A DNA stretch of 64,000 nucleotides from Dioscorea cayenensis subsp. rotundata (GCF_009730915.1 NC_052473.1:17070100-17134099); one strand, 5' to 3'. Shown: positions 50,522-63,392, counted from the stretch's first letter. Numbers and translations are program-made. The notes: generated by a model from the letters alone, not told the origin.

Positions 50522-53500
50522 TATGACAAATTTTTTGTCATTGTGTTTTGCAACTGCTTTGTGAGGTATGATGCAATGGATGTACACGAGGCTCCAAAAT
50601 CATATTGGCACTAAAAAGCATGGACTGAGTCAGAGAAATTGACTTCCAAATAAAGAAAGAAACATCAATACAGTCTTTGGTACTGAGAAACTCTTCCTTG
50701 GAATCTAAGGTGGATTGCTGCTGCCTCAGATGCATTTGGATGTCTCTGTTTTAAGTTGGAAAACAAAAGCAGCTAGAAGAAGACCTGCTCAGTGGAGGCT
50801 GAGCCTAGTGCGCCAAATGGGAACTCCATTTCTTTAAACCATGACCCAGAAGTTTCTATATAAGCATAGTTGAATGATTGCAGTAAAGAAATTTTAGCCT
50901 CTTCTATTAAACACTGACGGCATTCATTGGGACACAAAAACTTTAGGAGGGTGTTTTTCTTTTCCAAATTTCCTGTCCATTTCATGCTGCACAATCATGA
51001 TCTATTGATTTCTTTCTCTGCTTGTGATGTCAAAAAGTGGATGTTTTAAATAGATTATAAGATAATTGCTGTTTTATCTGTAGTGCAATAGAAAATGGTG
51101 AACTTATCCGGTCATTAACTTTTGCTAATTTTATTGTAGGATTCTGAATGAGTGCCTTTGGTTAATTTGATTATAGTGCTTTTACTTTTTCTGAATTGTT
51201 TATTAGTTATCCTTTTCTATTTTTGCTACATAGATAGTATACAATAATGTGGATCTTTGAAATTTACATTATGATTTGATGACTACCTCTCTGGCAGATA
51301 CTGTGAATTCTAGTTAAAGATTCGACCGTGAAGGAAGGAATTAATTTGCATTTTTTTTTCTTAATATGTGATGGATTATTGTGTTTAGTAAGTTCTACAT
51401 ACATTTCATGAACATATTCCATATTACTATCCTTTCAAATTGCCATCTGTCACATGCCTTTTATTGGTGGTTTGCATCATCCTTTGAAGTATCCGCAGCT
51501 TTCTCTTGTTTGCATATACAGTAGAAAATCTTCAAGACGACGTAGAATTTGAATTCATCCAGTCTTTGTTATTTTGAACTTTTACAGTTCTAACTATATT
51601 GAGCACATTATCTTGACATGATTTGTGATAGCAGCAGTAGTGCCACAAACCGCAGGAGAACATCATTTTATTCCACAACCCACTGCTAACTTGATTGTAA
51701 ATTTTTCTGTTGCATCATCCTTTGAAGTATCTGTGACTTTTTCGCTTTATATTTAAGTAAATGTTTGAGAATTAGAGTTTCACTCTAAAACGCATTTAGT
51801 TTGGCATGATTCACAAGCAACAGGTGAACATCACTTTATGCCACAGCCAATTGCTTAACATTCATGTATATCTGAATCTGACTCAATTCCAACCCTTGTA
51901 GTGCTAATGACTTTTTCTCATTTGGATTGAAGGTCTTCACTGCAGCACTCTCAATGGTGGTGTTATCATCAAACATTCATGAGATACGGGTAAAAAGAAG
52001 GAATTTTGTTCATCCACTTGTATCACTGGTCCTACTTCTCTTGCAGTTTTGTGCAACATTTTTGAAGGTATCTCTTTATATATTTTTTTTATGAACAGTT
52101 TGCAAGTGTATTGTATTTCTTTAAATGAAAGGCTCTGCTTGAGAATTCTCACTAACTTTCAATTTTCATTGGTCACCAGACACTGATGGCTTGTTTTCAT
52201 ATCAGACCATTTTGAGATTTTAGAGTTGGATGTTTTAGTGGTCCTATTCCTTGTTTCTTTCTTTTACTTGTATACCCCTATAAAATCCATATATTCACAC
52301 TTTGTTTTCTTGTGATCACATCTATGAATAAACTCTCATTATTGGTTTTTTCTCATCTTTTAGTAAATGTTGTGTTTGAGTTGCAGTTTTAAACAGAAAA
52401 AAGAAAATAAAAAATCCTTTCATAACTAGCTCTCTAATTTTTTTATTTTACAATCTTAGATATTTGAAGAAGAGATGCAAATAGAGGAGAGTGAATAGTT
52501 TATGATGATAATGAGATAAGAAATGGTGGGTTTAGAGAGCTGGTTATGATTGTGTTCCTTTGAAAATTTTGTACAATTGAAAGTGGCACTTACACTCCAC
52601 TAAGGAAGTGGAACTATGCTTGGGTTGAGATATTATGCCATCCCATTAATGTTTAATATCATTAATGAAATGATTGATGTATGTTTTCTTGCAAGGTTGT
52701 GGGACAAATTAGTGTTCCGCTTGTTCAAAAGTATTTAATATTTTAATATGTAGTCTCTATGGTTATCTTCTTGTTTTTTTTTCACATTTGTCCTTATCAT
52801 TTGAAAAAACTAAATAAATTTATTTTTATGTTATTGCGAAATTCAAGGAATATCAAAGTCTAGTTTTTTTAACTACTTTTTATGTATTATTAATTGTTTT
52901 TTCTTGTGTTTGGCTTTGGGTTGGTCATTTACCTTGTAGTGTAATGCTGTGTTTAATTGTACTTTACTTTTGGTTTTCTTTCACACATATAAAGATATAA
53001 TTTTATTATTATTATTATTATTAATTTTTTATAAAAATAAATAAATCATAATTTTATCATAGGTAATAAAAGAAGATAAGAAATAGCAATAATAAGAAAA
53101 TTAACTCAATCGAACAGTATGATAGGGGGGCCAAATAATATTCACAGCAGTGAGAAATTTTGAATTGTTACATATCTGTCCATGTGGATCATTCATCCTA
53201 AATTTGAGAATTTTTTTTTTAAATGGATAAACCATAATATATAAATAGAGGAACATAATACAGAGGTGGAAAACAGAGTAACCAGGGAAGGCTTGTTATT
53301 AAAGATGGACTGGTCTAAGAACTTGGAAAAAGAGAAATACAACTGTGAGGGAGTTATTTGTATATAGTTCTTTATAGATATTATATTGATTCATTGAATA
53401 AAACATGTTTTTGTAATAAGATACTGAAATTTAATTAACTTTTGAACTTTATTAACACAAACATTTTGATTGGAAGTAAAATAATTAGTTGCAAATTATA

Positions 53501-54141
53501 TTTTTATTTTTAAATAAAAATTAGTAGCTACTTGACTCAAACGAGTGTGCATATATATATATATATCAATTCTACACTCATGATAGTCTCAAAGATTGTA
53601 TAATTGTAATTTCAACAGTGATTTATATGCATGTTTGCTTTATTTTTGTAACTAGTGATACGAAAATGATAAAACTGAACTCTTTAATTTAAACTTTCAT
53701 TGAGTTCTTCAATTTTGATGCAACAAAGCATTAAAGAACCAATGACATGGTTTTTCAATTTGTTCAACAAATATACGAGTCTTTGACTATTTTAAATAGA
53801 GCACACTTGTCATCTATTTGTAAAAAAATAATTAAAAAAATTAATAAAAAAAAATCTTAACACATTCAACGCTTCAGTGGCCTTCATTACAATTCATATT
53901 ACTAAAATTATTATTTTTTAAATAATTTTTTACAATTCATTATATAGCTCTTTAATTGCAAAATAACTATATATAATTTAATTTAATATTAATCAAATCC
54001 TACATATACAAGTTAATTATTCAACACTTCAACACTCAATAAAGTTTTAATTCAAGTCTGGGTTCTAATTTAGATTTTGAGCCAATGTGAGATTTGCTCC
54101 TCCTAGCATCTCACGGGTCACTTGAAGGGTCACTCAAACAT
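50522..54141. other. Kinase copy-2 promoter and AT-rich intergenic region
   Basis: About 50522-51700 matches the copy-1 upstream region (for example agctagaagaagacctgct at 50771-50789 and 45039-45057). From about 51700 to 54141 the sequence is AT-rich with no supportable gene. A TA run lies near 53553. Confidence 0.5.
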
Positions 54142-54150
54142 ATAGATTTT

Positions 54151-54311
54151 GAGTAATGCTATATAGAACGAACAGATCACACGAAACCAGCTACATCCCG
54201 TAAATTAAAAATAAAATAAAAAGAGATCAGATCACACGTGATCTCTCTTCTCTCTCTCTCGTATGATTTCCCTCTCTCTCCTGTATGATCTCTCTTCTCT
54301 CTTTTGTATGA

Positions 54312-54342
<31 letters not shown>

Positions 54343-55125
54343 TGAGTGTGTGCTCCCATCCCGGGAGGCGGGGGAACGAGATGGCGGCGAGTGGGGAGGC
54401 AGACGGCGGCTGAGAAGCGGTGAGGCGAGCAGGGGCAGGGAGGCAGAGGACGAGCAGCGGCAGGAGGCGGGAGGGCAGACGGCCGGGAGGCGAGGGAGCA
54501 GGGCGAGCCGGGAGCAGCAGCCCAGGAGTGAGAGGCGAGGCCAGGCGCGGGGCAGGAGGCAGGCAGGCCGAGGAAGTAGAGACTCGAGACAGCGGAACAG
54601 GGGCAGCAGCAGGAGTGGGAGGCAGGGCAGCCAGGGAGTGGTGAGAGCAGAGCAGTGGCCAAGGATAGGGGCAGGGAGCGGTGGAGAGCAGAGCAGTGGC
54701 AAGGATGAGGCGGGGAGGCGGTGGAAACGCAGGCAGCGGCAAGGATGTGGCCGGAGGCGGGAGATACAACGGGGCCGGGAGGCGAGGGACGGGCAGAGGC
54801 GAGTGAAAGCAGAGGAGACGGGACAGGGGCCGAAAATGGGGGAGAGCAGAGCGAGCAGGCAGAAAGGCAGCGCGGCCGGGAGTGGGGAGGCAGACGGCCG
54901 AGGAGTGGGAGAGAGCAGACGGCCGGGAGGCAGTGGAGGCAGAGCAGCGGCTGGAGGCGGGAAGACCAAGGGCAATAGGGAGCACACACTCAAACAAGAG
55001 AGAGAGATCACGTGTGATCATTTCTCTTTTTAATTTAAAAAAGCAGATCACACGTCACCAGCCACATCATTCATGTGGCTGGTTTCGGGTTTCGTGTGAT
55101 CTGTTCGTTCTATATAGCATTACTC
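54151..55125. mobile_element. Non-autonomous MULE with 9-bp target duplication and GC-rich cargo
   Basis: The ends are inverted repeats: gagtaatgctatatagaacg at 54151-54170 and its complement at 55106-55125. Similarity extends inward, with small gaps, to the gtttgagtgtgtgctccc segment at 54341-54358 and its inverse near 54978-54996. The flanks carry atagatttt at 54142-54150 and 55126-55134. Nine-base duplications and long terminal repeats are the Mutator-like hallmark. The inner 600 bases are extremely GC-rich and G-skewed on the plus strand, in sharp contrast to everything around. There is no transposase, so mobility would depend on another element. Pack-MULEs often carry GC-rich captured gene pieces; the source here is not recognisable. 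Confidence 0.88.
54641..54760. repeat. 40-bp GC-rich minisatellite inside the MULE
   Basis: Three units start at 54641, 54681 and 54721, each of 40 bases, built of gtgg.gagcagagcagtggc-type sequence then aaggat. They are similar but not identical. Shorter ggaggcagacggc repeats occur elsewhere in the cargo (near 54394, 54888 and 54913). Confidence 0.75.
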
Positions 55126-55134
55126 ATAGATTTT

Positions 55135-56130
55135 ATAGTAACATACCAACATACAAGCACATATACAATTAAAGGCACATAAAAAATTTATACATTCAAC
55201 AAAGTGAGTCCTTGGGGTCCATTTGATTTGAGCGTAGAGTACAACACAAGGAGTACAACACAATACAAATATCTAAGTGCAACACAAATGCTTGTATTGT
55301 TCTTTATTTGATATTTAGTGGACATCACAAACAATTTTGTACTGTTTTTTAGTTTGACTTACATAAGTACTGTACTAAAAATTATAAAATTATTATAATA
55401 CCCTTTGTATAATATTTTGTTGTTTTGGAAAAAAAATTAACATGACAAAATATTTTGAAATTTGTTCTATTTTTAATAGTAATCACTTATTTTTTTTATA
55501 ATTTATAAAATTATTAGGGTGCAATTATATATATTTTTAAATTTCTAAAATATAATTATTAGGGTATATTTATTTAATTTCTAAAATAAAATAATTAATA
55601 TTTTTTTACCAAATATAATTTTTTATTTTCAAAATTTTTTTATTGGGTTGAGGTCAGGTGTTGTAATTTTTTAATTTTAACTAGGGACAAAATTGTCTTT
55701 TTGGTTGTGTTGTACCACACTTAAAAAGTTATACGGTGGTTTTGGTGGGACAAGATTTTTAACAATTTATGTTGTACTCAACCAACTTTTTGTGCTGTAC
55801 TTCATGCCTATTTACAAAACCAACAAGGAGCAAAAAAATTTGTGTTGTACTGTCCGTCATTTTTTTTTCGTATCAAACTATAAGCACTGATTCAACAATC
55901 GGAGTCGGGGATTTATTACCACTACTGCGGATTTAAACTCAAATCTTGAATCTTCACATCAATGTCTTTTACATTGAGACTAGTGCTTCTTTTTTTTTTC
56001 AATTTATTAAAGTATTATGATAAAATGTTAAAACCTTAACTTATACTACAAAATTCGGGCCACTAAATGGGCTGGGCCATGCTTGGTTACTAATGCGGGT
56101 CAAAAATATCCGTTGTTAACGGACAAAAGA
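55135..56130. other. AT-rich intergenic sequence
   Basis: No gene is seen. About 55207-55880 repeats short motifs such as gtacaacaca on the left and gtgttgtac on the right, as an old MITE might, but no clean ends or target duplication are found. Confidence 0.4.
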
Positions 56131-57041
56131 AGTTTATGCTCCTCCGCGAGACATCAGACTGCGAATTATGTGGCATTCTTTCCCGGATTTATCACTGCTT
56201 TTGATCTTTTCTCCCCCTTTTTTCCATCATCTGGAGTAGCTGATTCGCTGTAGAAGGGTAAGATCCAAACCCTACTTACATTCTTTCTGTTTTTATTTGA
56301 GTTGAGGCATTGTTTCTGAGCTGAAAGATGGATTCTTTTGTTTTTTTGTTTTTAATGTTTATGTTGATTGAAGTAGTGTGAATCACATTTGAGTTGGTGG
56401 GAATTGATGACGTTGTCACTTTAGTTGATGTGTGGTTTTGAGCACAATGTTTGGTAGTGTCTTCAGCAATTGCCAGTTTTGGAAATGAGAAAAAAATGTG
56501 AGTTTTGATGCTGTTGTCTGTGACTTTGTGGGTTTTGACCTCATTGTTTATTTACTGAATTGATTTTGATTGAAATATGGAAGCAGCAACTGTTTAAAGT
56601 TTGCTTTGCAATGTCGTCCTAAACCTGAAACAGTCCAGTCTGTCAATTTGTTCAGGGTATTGATTTGTTTTGTGAACTTGTTGGTGCATTGAGGGTTGTA
56701 AGAAATTGGTTTCATTGTGTGTACAACAGGAATTGAATTGAGATACTGGTCATAAGAGTTTGGATAAATTTAGTTGCATCACATCAGCATCTAAATAGAG
56801 GATGTTTACTTAAAATAAAATTGCTGGGCTCATTTGTAAATCATCCAACTAAAATTTTATGTGAAGTGAAATGAAGGCTATCAAGTGTGACTTGAAGAAT
56901 GTGATTCTGAAGCCTGCTAAAACGACATGTAGGTCCATGACCGAAGGTTTCGGTAGAGCTAACTATTATAGAGGTTGTGCAATATTATGTGGAACTCAAC
57001 TCAAGAGATCATGATTTAAACCAAACTTTTCAAATATCTAC
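56131..57041 (+). other. Possible 5' leader exon and intron of the next gene
   Basis: About 56140-56256 is a C/T-richer stretch ending agaag-ggtaag, a plausible donor. The following 750 bases are AT-rich and intron-like. No start codon with a long frame appears before 57042. Confidence 0.35.
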
Positions 57042-57335
57042 ATGATATCCAACTTGCATGCCAGGCATGGGGATGACAGTGATATTGTTCAAACACGGAA
57101 CGTTATGAGGGTGGCTGGCTGCCAATACTCGTCTATGTCGAGTAGCTGTCTGCAGGTATATGAGAGGGTTGTCAGTTTAGAAAAAGTTCCTCAAATTTTA
57201 AAAGTTTCTTTTAATGATGAAATTTTGGTGGATCAAGCCTCAACTTCCATGTTAGTCATGTCCAATGTACAAAATTCCCTCATGGATGATGCCTTCCAAG
57301 CTTTCCGGGAACAAGGGTGGAAACTTAAACTATAA
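57042..57335 (+). CDS. Unrecognised short ORF, up to 97 aa
   Basis: The frame encodes ISNLHARHGDDSDIVQTRNVM..., then Ser-rich sequence (YSSMSSSCLQVYERV), then LILVDQ-like and SLMDDAFQAFREQGWKLKL before a TAA. Codon use and the balanced hydrophobic/charged composition look more protein-like than the AT-rich flanks. I do not recognise the family. A cag acceptor directly before gcatgggg (57061-57064) suggests it may be the last exon of a longer gene, or a fragment of one; the first codon is therefore uncertain. It could also be a captured or decayed exon. Confidence 0.4.
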   Translation: MISNLHARHGDDSDIVQTRNVMRVAGCQYSSMSSSCLQVYERVVSLEKVPQILKVSFNDEILVDQASTSMLVMSNVQNSLMDDAFQAFREQGWKLKL

Positions 57336-57519
57336 AGACAGCTTGTACTATTTACTAGCAGGTTCATTGATGATCTCGGTTTACGATTAATATTACTTCT
57401 TGTTTGAACCTAGTTATATCAGATTTCTGGTGTTGTCAATTATGTCCTCTTGTTGCCCAATGGTTGGATACATAAATTCCATCGGAGAATAGTGTCTAAA
57501 AAATGATATAAATTCACTC

Positions 57520-58560
57520 CTAAGTGGAGCCTTATGGTATCAAGAATGACAATCCAAGAATTCAGACTTGAAATATTTCAACCACCATGCTACAAGGTCC
57601 GTTCTTTTCTCTTCTCTTTTCATGAACTCTAGCATCTTCATCTATGTGACTGCACTGTTACTTTGCTCAGAAATTTCAAAGGTTTTGACAAGTTGAAAAC
57701 TCTTCAACTCTTTCGTTTCACAATCTCAGACGGTGAATTATGCTCTTTGTTTCAACGAGGACTCAGTTACAAGACCCGGAAGTGCATTGCTATGCTTCTA
57801 TATTCTAAATAAAATGTGCAAAAGAAAATGTAACAGATATCAATTCTTGAAGTATGGCAATCTTTGGTGCATCTGAAACTCTTCTTGTGTCAATTTTATT
57901 TCTAGCTACCCTCAGTTGAAGGAGTTACAACTTCAAGCTTGGGAAGATTTCAATGATCTGAGTATTGACTGTAAAAGCCTTCAATGTTTAAGGAGCTTGC
58001 GTGGTTTCAAGCATCTCCATTTGGTAGCCCCGTTACTGAATGAATGATGTATCTCTTGATCTACTATCTTGTAACAGATACAAACATGCCAAACTTCATT
58101 GTGAAATTCAATGAAGATGAATAATCAACTCAGTTCATACTGTCATGCTTCTTGATTTTTGCAAAATTTTTTGCATTGCTGAACTCATGTTCTGTTCTTT
58201 TTTCACCAGGTATTGGCAAATTCATTTTCAAAAGTTATATTCCTGCTTTTAATTTCTCTTTGGTTGTAACATTCGGAGATATGATCAGTGAGTATGCTGC
58301 TTTCTGCATTTCCATTGCTTTCCACAAATGAACATTAAGGTACATGAAATCCTTACACTTGTGTAATGACAAATGATTAAATTTGACTCGCTTAATTTTT
58401 TCCCTTTATAGGCTCATTCAGTAGGTAAGTGTTATTTGAACATTTGGGAATAGCTAAAGTAGTCAGTTTCAGAGTTTAGATTTGACACCTTGCCATTCTG
58501 CAGTTTAATCTTTTATCGGGTGCTAAAACTGAAGTGTCATTTTTGGAGATCATACTACAG
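57520..58560 (+). pseudogene. Decayed F-box/LRR (FBD-type) gene, copy A
   Basis: Pieces on the plus strand read KWSLMVSRMTIQEFRLEIF (about 57522), LHLCDCTVTLLRNFKGFDKLKTLQLF (about 57641), QLKELQLQAWEDFNDLSIDC (about 57915) and LRGFKHLHLVAPLLN (about 58000). These are the LRR phrases of plant F-box/FBD/LRR proteins. They lie in different frames with stops between and the F-box itself is not found. The homologue at 60806-62415 has the same order. Confidence 0.65.
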
Positions 58561-59597
58561 CTTTGCTTGAAAAAGTGAAAATAATTTACTTGGTAGATTC
58601 ATTTGTGAAACTAAAATCTTGGTAAAGCTGTTGAAGTTCAAATGGTTGTGGAAACAAGTTGAAATCATTTTCGAGAGTTTTTGAACCATTTTGCCTAAAT
58701 GACTGATATGTCTCATCTTATTTGGAGTCAGAGTATTTATTATCATGTTGAATTTCCAGATGTTTGAAATCATGATCTTCAGTTTTAGTGGTTCATATTG
58801 TGAGAGTTAGAATCTTCAGTTTTACCTCAGAAAGGAGCAACAAGTAATGAGAATAATGGATTTTTTTCTTTTTTAGTTTTCTGTTTGACAATTAAAAAGA
58901 GTTTGTTAAATCTTGAATGTTAAAGATTAGCTTGTTGGATTGATAGAAGAATTAATGTTTAGGCAAACTATTCCTCCCAAGAGATGAGATATTGTTAGTT
59001 TTACATATTTTACTTTGAAATTTGCATACTTTCATGTACACCACTGAAAATTTTAGTTTATATGCGCATAACTTTGAACTGCATGTATAACCCAAGTGAA
59101 TCATGACATTGCTTATATGCCTGCAGAAAGCCTGACATTGCATGTGTGACTAAAATTCTCATATGAAAGAACATGCTATTGATTTGCCCCCAATTCATGT
59201 GGCTGGTTTTGCTTAGTGGAATTGAAAAAATATATAAATTTGAATATATATTACATATTATTTTAAAATATATATTAGAATAATATTTTTGAATTTCACT
59301 CAATAAATTAGTCTAGTGGCATGACATAAATTAAAAGGTTAGGCATGGATAATTGGGTATTCCACATGAGAAATCTTTAATAGCTAAAATGTTGTTATAA
59401 CACAGCCCACGGAAATTTTTTTTTAAAGTTATAGTGTCAGTTAACATGGAAGAAAAATGAAACATAAAAATGAAAATCCAAAATAACTATTTGGACAAAA
59501 GAAATTATATAAGATAAAGTATACTAAAATCGAAACCTTGAAATCATTCCCAAAAATGTTGAATATTTCGAAACAAAATAAATGAGACATATATATA

Positions 59598-59641
<44 letters not shown>

Positions 59642-60799
59642 CCCCACTGATATTCTTTTATGACAAATGTTAACTTTTGCTCCATTACATTTGACATGTA
59701 CAAATTGACATACAGTGAGAACAATCTGTAGTTTCTTTTGGATTTAGATGAAAAAATCTCTTTTTCTTAATTACAAATGTATAAATGAAATGGTTTTTTT
59801 AATATATCCCTTTCATTTGGGCATCTGACATACCAGAGACAATTTAAGTGAGTTTGGTTAGGTATAAATGTATCTTGGTTATACTTGATGGTTCGAGTCA
59901 ACCTCTTTATTGAGTTGAAAAATTTTATTTGATCATTTGCCCACCCACCAACTTGTCTGAAACACAAACTTGCTTGAAATATGTATATTATATATTGGTA
60001 TACATGACAAAGAAGACTATATAAATCAATGGATTAAATACTTAAAATCAGTCATATTACAATATAAAAGTTAAATTAAAAAAAAATTGTACACTGATCA
60101 AGTGAATTTCTTTTTTTTATTAAACAGCTTGAATTTGGATCAAGCATAACATGGTTTTTGGTCAATAATTACTGCAGAAGTACATTATGTATGAAAAACA
60201 AATACAAATTCAGTTAGTGTTATTTGTATATTTACCTCCGCAAAGTATGTGTATGTCAAAGCTATGGAATTTACATGATATACAAGATTTTGTGGGGTTT
60301 ATATATGGAAAATAATGAAATTTCCAAATATGCCTGCTGGACATTTGTGCTGAGGTTATTACATGAATGAGGTGGCAACGTTGATGAGTAGGTCTGTTCA
60401 CACTAAGACAATAGGTCAATAGCTGTCTATCTATTTACATACTGTATATGTTCTTTATCCCATACAATGTTCTCTCTCTCTCACATATGAACTTGGAAGC
60501 CAAAGTTTTTATCAAGGTCAGTTCTTTTATCTTAATTGTGGACTTATTGTGGGATGTTTTGTAAACTATGAACTTATACTATGGGCATGGTTTATAGATA
60601 GATAACTTTCGTTTGAAGAATTTGTCATGTTAGTGTTTGAAGTATTTGCTTTTGATTATAGAATTATAGTGATATTAACCATCTCATGCTGTATAGTTGT
60701 CATTATGTGAATCATGTGATGAATTTAAGGTGTTTGTTTGTCGTGGTTCTTATTGATATTTGATTTGTTTGTTGGAAATTTGAATCGTTTCTAGATGGA
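58561..60799. other. AT-rich sequence between F-box copies
   Basis: No gene visible. A TA/GT microsatellite lies at about 59588-59638 and makes spurious Tyr-Ile frames on the minus strand. Confidence 0.5.
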
Positions 60800-60805
60800 G
60801 TGAAA

Positions 60806-62415
60806 ATGGCCTCCAATTTCAAACATTATCACCAATCTGGCAGCAGAAATCAAAGAAAAAATTCTACTATTTTTCCTGATAAGATGCTGTTGGGAAAGGA
60901 TTTTATCACTAAATTGAGATATGTGTGGACTTCAGGACTAGTAATTGATGGAGATGATTTTCCGTCTGAGGAGAGTAATATAAAGTTTTCTAATTTTGTT
61001 GATCAAGTTCTCACATTACATGATGGGCAAATTTATCGGATCTATCTTGTGATGGAGGTTCAAAGATCTGAAACCATGCATAAGTGGATCCTTATGGCAT
61101 CAATAAAGAAAATCCAACACATCAAACTTGAAAGGTAAATTGGCTATAAGATCCATTCGAGTCTCTTCTCTTTTTCTTTAGCTGAGGCATCTTCAGCTCT
61201 GCAATTTTGTACTTCACCGCAAAACTTCAAAGGTTTCAATAAGTTGAAGGCACTTGTACTCGATAACATCATAAACTTATCTTATGCCGATTTAAAGTTT
61301 CCGAGCACTCAGTTACAGAAACCGACACTGATGTATCTGTGTGATTCTGCATGTCTTGATAACAAAGGGACAAAACAATAAAACTTGACTACTTTTGGTT
61401 TGTTTGAGTTCTTTTCGACATATTATCATCCACTGGATGCAAGCACGAACTTAAGGTCAGACACACATAATTTTTTTGCTAAGTTGTTATTATGCCATGC
61501 TTTGGTGCGTCTGAAACTTTATGACAGTGACCTTGCACGGCCTCAAAATTTCCAAGGCTTTTAAAAGTTGCAGATTCTTCACCTCCCTGATGCATTGCTT
61601 TTGCTGGATGGAGTCAAGAATTTGATTTTTAGAAGCTGTCAGTTAACAGGACTTAGAATTCGATTTTGAGCAGCCGTCGGTTAAAGGACTTAGAAATATG
61701 TTTATTGTGAGATTGCACTGGTTTCAGTATTCACTTAAAAACTCTCCGATGTTCAAGGATCATGCATATTGTCAATCATCTCCATTTGGTAACTCCTCTA
61801 CTTAGTGATGCATCCATCAACCTATTATATATTGATCGTCATGGAATTCGAGAGCAAAGTAATCGACTTCATAAGGTGAACTTGCTAAATTATTTTGGCA
61901 AATTCTTTATGTATGCCATTGAACTCATGTGTAATTTCTCATAGGTATTGGAAAAGTTACATACAAAAGATACATTCCCTATAAATTCAATCATTTGGTG
62001 AATCCTTTTTTGAAGATTGGATTTCTGCTTATTTGAAAAAGCTAATGTTGTACTAGAACTTAAAATAAAGGTACGTGAAATTGCCACTCTTGCATTCAAG
62101 CCGTATGACTAACTTCAAATTTCTTAATCCGTGTATTTTCTTTATAGGCACATTCATTGGAAGAACGCTCTTCTACAAACATTTGGGAATATTCAAAGTG
62201 CACATTTGGAATTTAGATTTGATCACCTTCTTGTGTTGAAGTTTGACAGCATTCCAGGTTATGATACTGAACTTTCAATTTTGGATTTCATACTCAGTAT
62301 TGCACCATTGCTTACAGAACTGAAAATATTTGATAAAAAGGGAAGTATTGAAATCTCTAATAACCTGCTGAAGTTTAAGAGATTGACCAAAAAAATTTAT
62401 ATCATTTATGGCTGA
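60806..62415 (+). pseudogene. Decayed F-box/LRR (FBD-type) gene, copy B
   Basis: The opening frame (60806-61134, MASNFKHYHQSGSRNQRKN) reaches FPDKMLLGKDFITKLRYVWTS, which looks like an F-box with about 20 residues missing from its middle. It continues with FSNFVDQVLTLHDGQIYRIY and WILMASIKKIQHIKLE. A donor follows (aaag-gtaaat at 61134). Later exons hold NFKGFNKLKALVL-like and HLHLVTPLLSDA phrases, and the last (about 62150-62415) a degenerate FBD-type LDFILSIAPLLTELKIF segment ending in TGA. Stops occur in between (for example after 61377). F-box proteins select targets for SCF ubiquitin ligases; this copy lacks a whole F-box and is very likely dead. Confidence 0.65.
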
Positions 62416-63270
62416 GCTTATTGGTCATTTAGAATATCCTTGTCTAGGAAATTAATGAATCCAGTCTTATAATCAAAACTTCTAATATTGCTGGGTTTTG
62501 ATAAAAAAGATTTATTATATGTTTTCATTACCTCCTTGAAATTTTTATATTTGCATGTGCGCTTCTTGAAGAAAAATTGTTTTTGTTAACCTTGAGTTAT
62601 AATTTTTTATATATAATTTTTCATTGGTAGTATTATAATTTTATATATTTTCTTTATAGAATTGATGTAAATCACTCTTGTAGGTTATATGAAAATATAT
62701 TTTAAAACATTAGTAGGATGATGAAAAAAATAGAAAAATACAAAGAAGAATTCAGAAGAAAAATTAAAATTCATCAAAGTAAGTTAAGAAAACAAAGTTT
62801 TTGACATCTAAATTTTGCCACTTAAGCATTTTTCAAAAGATAATAAATAAAACTAGTAATGTTGTGGTAAATGATCTTGCACAATGTGAAATGTGTTTTT
62901 TAGAGAGAGATATAAAATATCTTTTCTCATAAAGAGAGAAGAATGAATATTTTTATTAATAGCTTTATTATTAAATTTATTTCATTTTATTTTGCGGATT
63001 GATCTAGTAAGCATCATGATGTTAACAAGAATTTTGAATTTGGATGGTTTGGATTAGATGTTAAGTAGTTGTAAAAATATAGTTTTGAATCTTATTTTTT
63101 ATTGTTATTTGTTTCTTATTTTCTATTTTAATGCAATCTTTGTTTAAAAACATATTTCTTTACAAATATGTAACCCTATTTAAATTTTGAAAATACAATA
63201 AGAAAATGAGTTTTAAATAACTTATAAATAATAATTATTACAAATTATAAGTTTTATTTTTTTAGGGTTT
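62416..63270. other. AT-rich intergenic sequence
   Basis: I see nothing coding or repeated here beyond short A/T runs. Confidence 0.5.
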
Positions 63271-63280
63271 AACTCGAAAG

Positions 63281-63392
63281 ATCCTTTAAATACCACCCTT
63301 TGCTCGAATTCTCAAATCCCGTCGCCGCCGCCATTCCTTTCCTCTCATCTTGAAGTTGATCCTAGATTCTAGCCGTATTTTTTGGCCATTAG
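63281..63392 (+). promoter_or_regulatory. Likely promoter and leader of a gene cut by the window end
   Basis: A tttaaatacc TATA-like site (63285-63294) precedes a C-rich stretch with tcgccgccgccatt, then ccattag-gtatac, a possible donor at 63392-63393. The coding part would lie beyond 64000. Confidence 0.35.

Noticed and set aside
54177-55051. Overlapping long frames in the GC-rich MULE as real genes
   Set aside because: Length follows from low AT content; no start context, domain or conservation signal.
55207-55880. Possible MITE with gtacaacac / gtgttgtac motifs
   Set aside because: The ends do not match well and no target duplication is seen.
59441-59724. Minus-strand frames rich in Tyr-Ile
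   Set aside because: They are translations of a TA/TG microsatellite.
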